Position numbers and translations under genes: made by a program. The notes below the pieces were generated by a model. The model was given only the letters and a program-made list of their open reading frames with translations, had not been told where the DNA came from and made no database searches. From positions 124,001-188,000 of the forward strand of contig NZ_JADDUE010000003.1 in the NCBI RefSeq assembly GCF_016526145.1: a stretch of 64,000 bases of DNA, given 5' to 3'. This document shows, piece by piece, positions 63,856 through 64,000 of the stretch (the stretch's first letter is position 1; every line of letters begins with the position of its first letter). The DNA is from Saccharopolyspora galaxeae. Lineage in GTDB: Bacteria; Actinomycetota; Actinomycetes; Mycobacteriales; Pseudonocardiaceae.

Positions 63856-64000
63856 GGCCGGACGCGGTACACGTGCAGCGTCCGGTCGTAGTACTTGCCG
63901 GTCTCCCCGACCCAGTCCATGCCGATCCGCTGCGCGGTGGCGTGCGCGCGGTCGTTCGTCGGGTCGATCACCGCGAACAGCTCCACCGCCTCGTGCTCGA
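63840..64000 (-). CDS. GNAT-family acetyltransferase, C-terminal end (runs off window)
   Basis: The last 53 codons of a gene whose start lies outside. The visible part reads EHEAVELFAVIDPTNDRAHATAQRIGMDW, then VGETGKYYDRTLHVYRV, which is the motif B end of RimJ/RimL-type GNAT acetyltransferases (T-N-x-x-S/A-x-x-x-A-x-x-x-G-M). It stops at TGA 63840-63842. Confidence 0.75.
   Translation of the reverse strand, partial: EHEAVELFAVIDPTNDRAHATAQRIGMDWVGETGKYYDRTLHVYRVRPGDLD

Overview
The window is high-GC actinobacterial chromosome, most likely from a Pseudonocardiaceae member close to Saccharopolyspora or Amycolatopsis. The grounds are many GTG and TTG starts behind strong GGAGG-type ribosome sites, RbpA (found only in actinobacteria), a Scr1-type XRE/DUF397 pair with a Pseudonocardiaceae-style zinc-finger gene, a two-domain geosmin synthase, and an adjacent lnt/ppm1 pair. 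Genus is inferred from gene content, not from a search. I saw no rRNA, tRNA, CRISPR array, insertion sequence or prophage. Genes are dense and mostly read as ordinary chromosome.

Region by region. 1-3.1 kb: the 5' end of a probable hpnC, an aldo/keto reductase, an SRPBCC-like protein and a DUF2267-pterin dehydratase fusion. 3.1-6.0 kb: an MpaB-type oxygenase translationally coupled to a sigma factor, and a regulator with two TetR domains. 6.2-10.8 kb: acyl-CoA dehydrogenase, aldehyde dehydrogenase, NAD-dependent formate dehydrogenase and a GNAT protein. 10.9-14.6 kb: a sugar epimerase/isomerase-family protein, a FUSC membrane protein and an amidohydrolase. 14.6-23.5 kb: an acyl-CoA catabolic block (SDR, crotonase, acyl-CoA dehydrogenase, phosphotransferase-DUF6285 fusion, SMP-30, AtuA, CoA transferase). 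23.4-25.0 kb: zinc-finger, XRE and DUF397 genes.

25.1-32.5 kb holds the most interesting system: a cobalamin riboswitch (30783-30932, minus) in front of a short leader frame and three start/stop-overlapping genes (DUF364 putative metal-chelation protein, cysteine-synthase-like PLP enzyme, MFS transporter), with a methanethiol-oxidase gene downstream. The arrangement suggests a B12- or cobalt-responsive metallophore or metal-handling operon. 32.5-34.0 kb appears to be without genes. 34.0-36.3 kb is geosmin synthase. 36.7-37.8 kb is a decayed P450-TetR-ferredoxin locus whose operator and regulator survive.

37.9-45.5 kb: MaoC dehydratase, an unrecognised protein, lnt-ppm1 (lipoprotein N-acylation and mannolipid precursor), rbpA, a UMF1-type MFS transporter, GDPD and a zinc-ribbon protein. 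46.1-52.3 kb: a VioB-like ferritin-like protein, an orphan histidine kinase, DUF2277, an ogt-sigma-ogt alkylation-repair operon, TetR and an M15 peptidase lipoprotein candidate. 52.4-57.3 kb: a Baeyer-Villiger operon (aldehyde dehydrogenase, EthD protein, BVMO, ester hydrolase) suited to ketone or terpenoid breakdown. 57.4-64.0 kb: an MHS-family transporter, small proteins, a divergent carbamoyltransferase/pyruvyltransferase pair and a GNAT gene cut by the window edge.

A cross-cutting pattern is short tandem repeats at gene termini: 16-bp triplicates over the stop codons at 6025-6072 and 63808-63855, 18-bp repeats at the start of the 7424 gene and 24-bp repeats at the end of lnt. Five strong terminator-like hairpins mark transcription-unit boundaries at 1761, 8985, 20134, 51351 and 59601.
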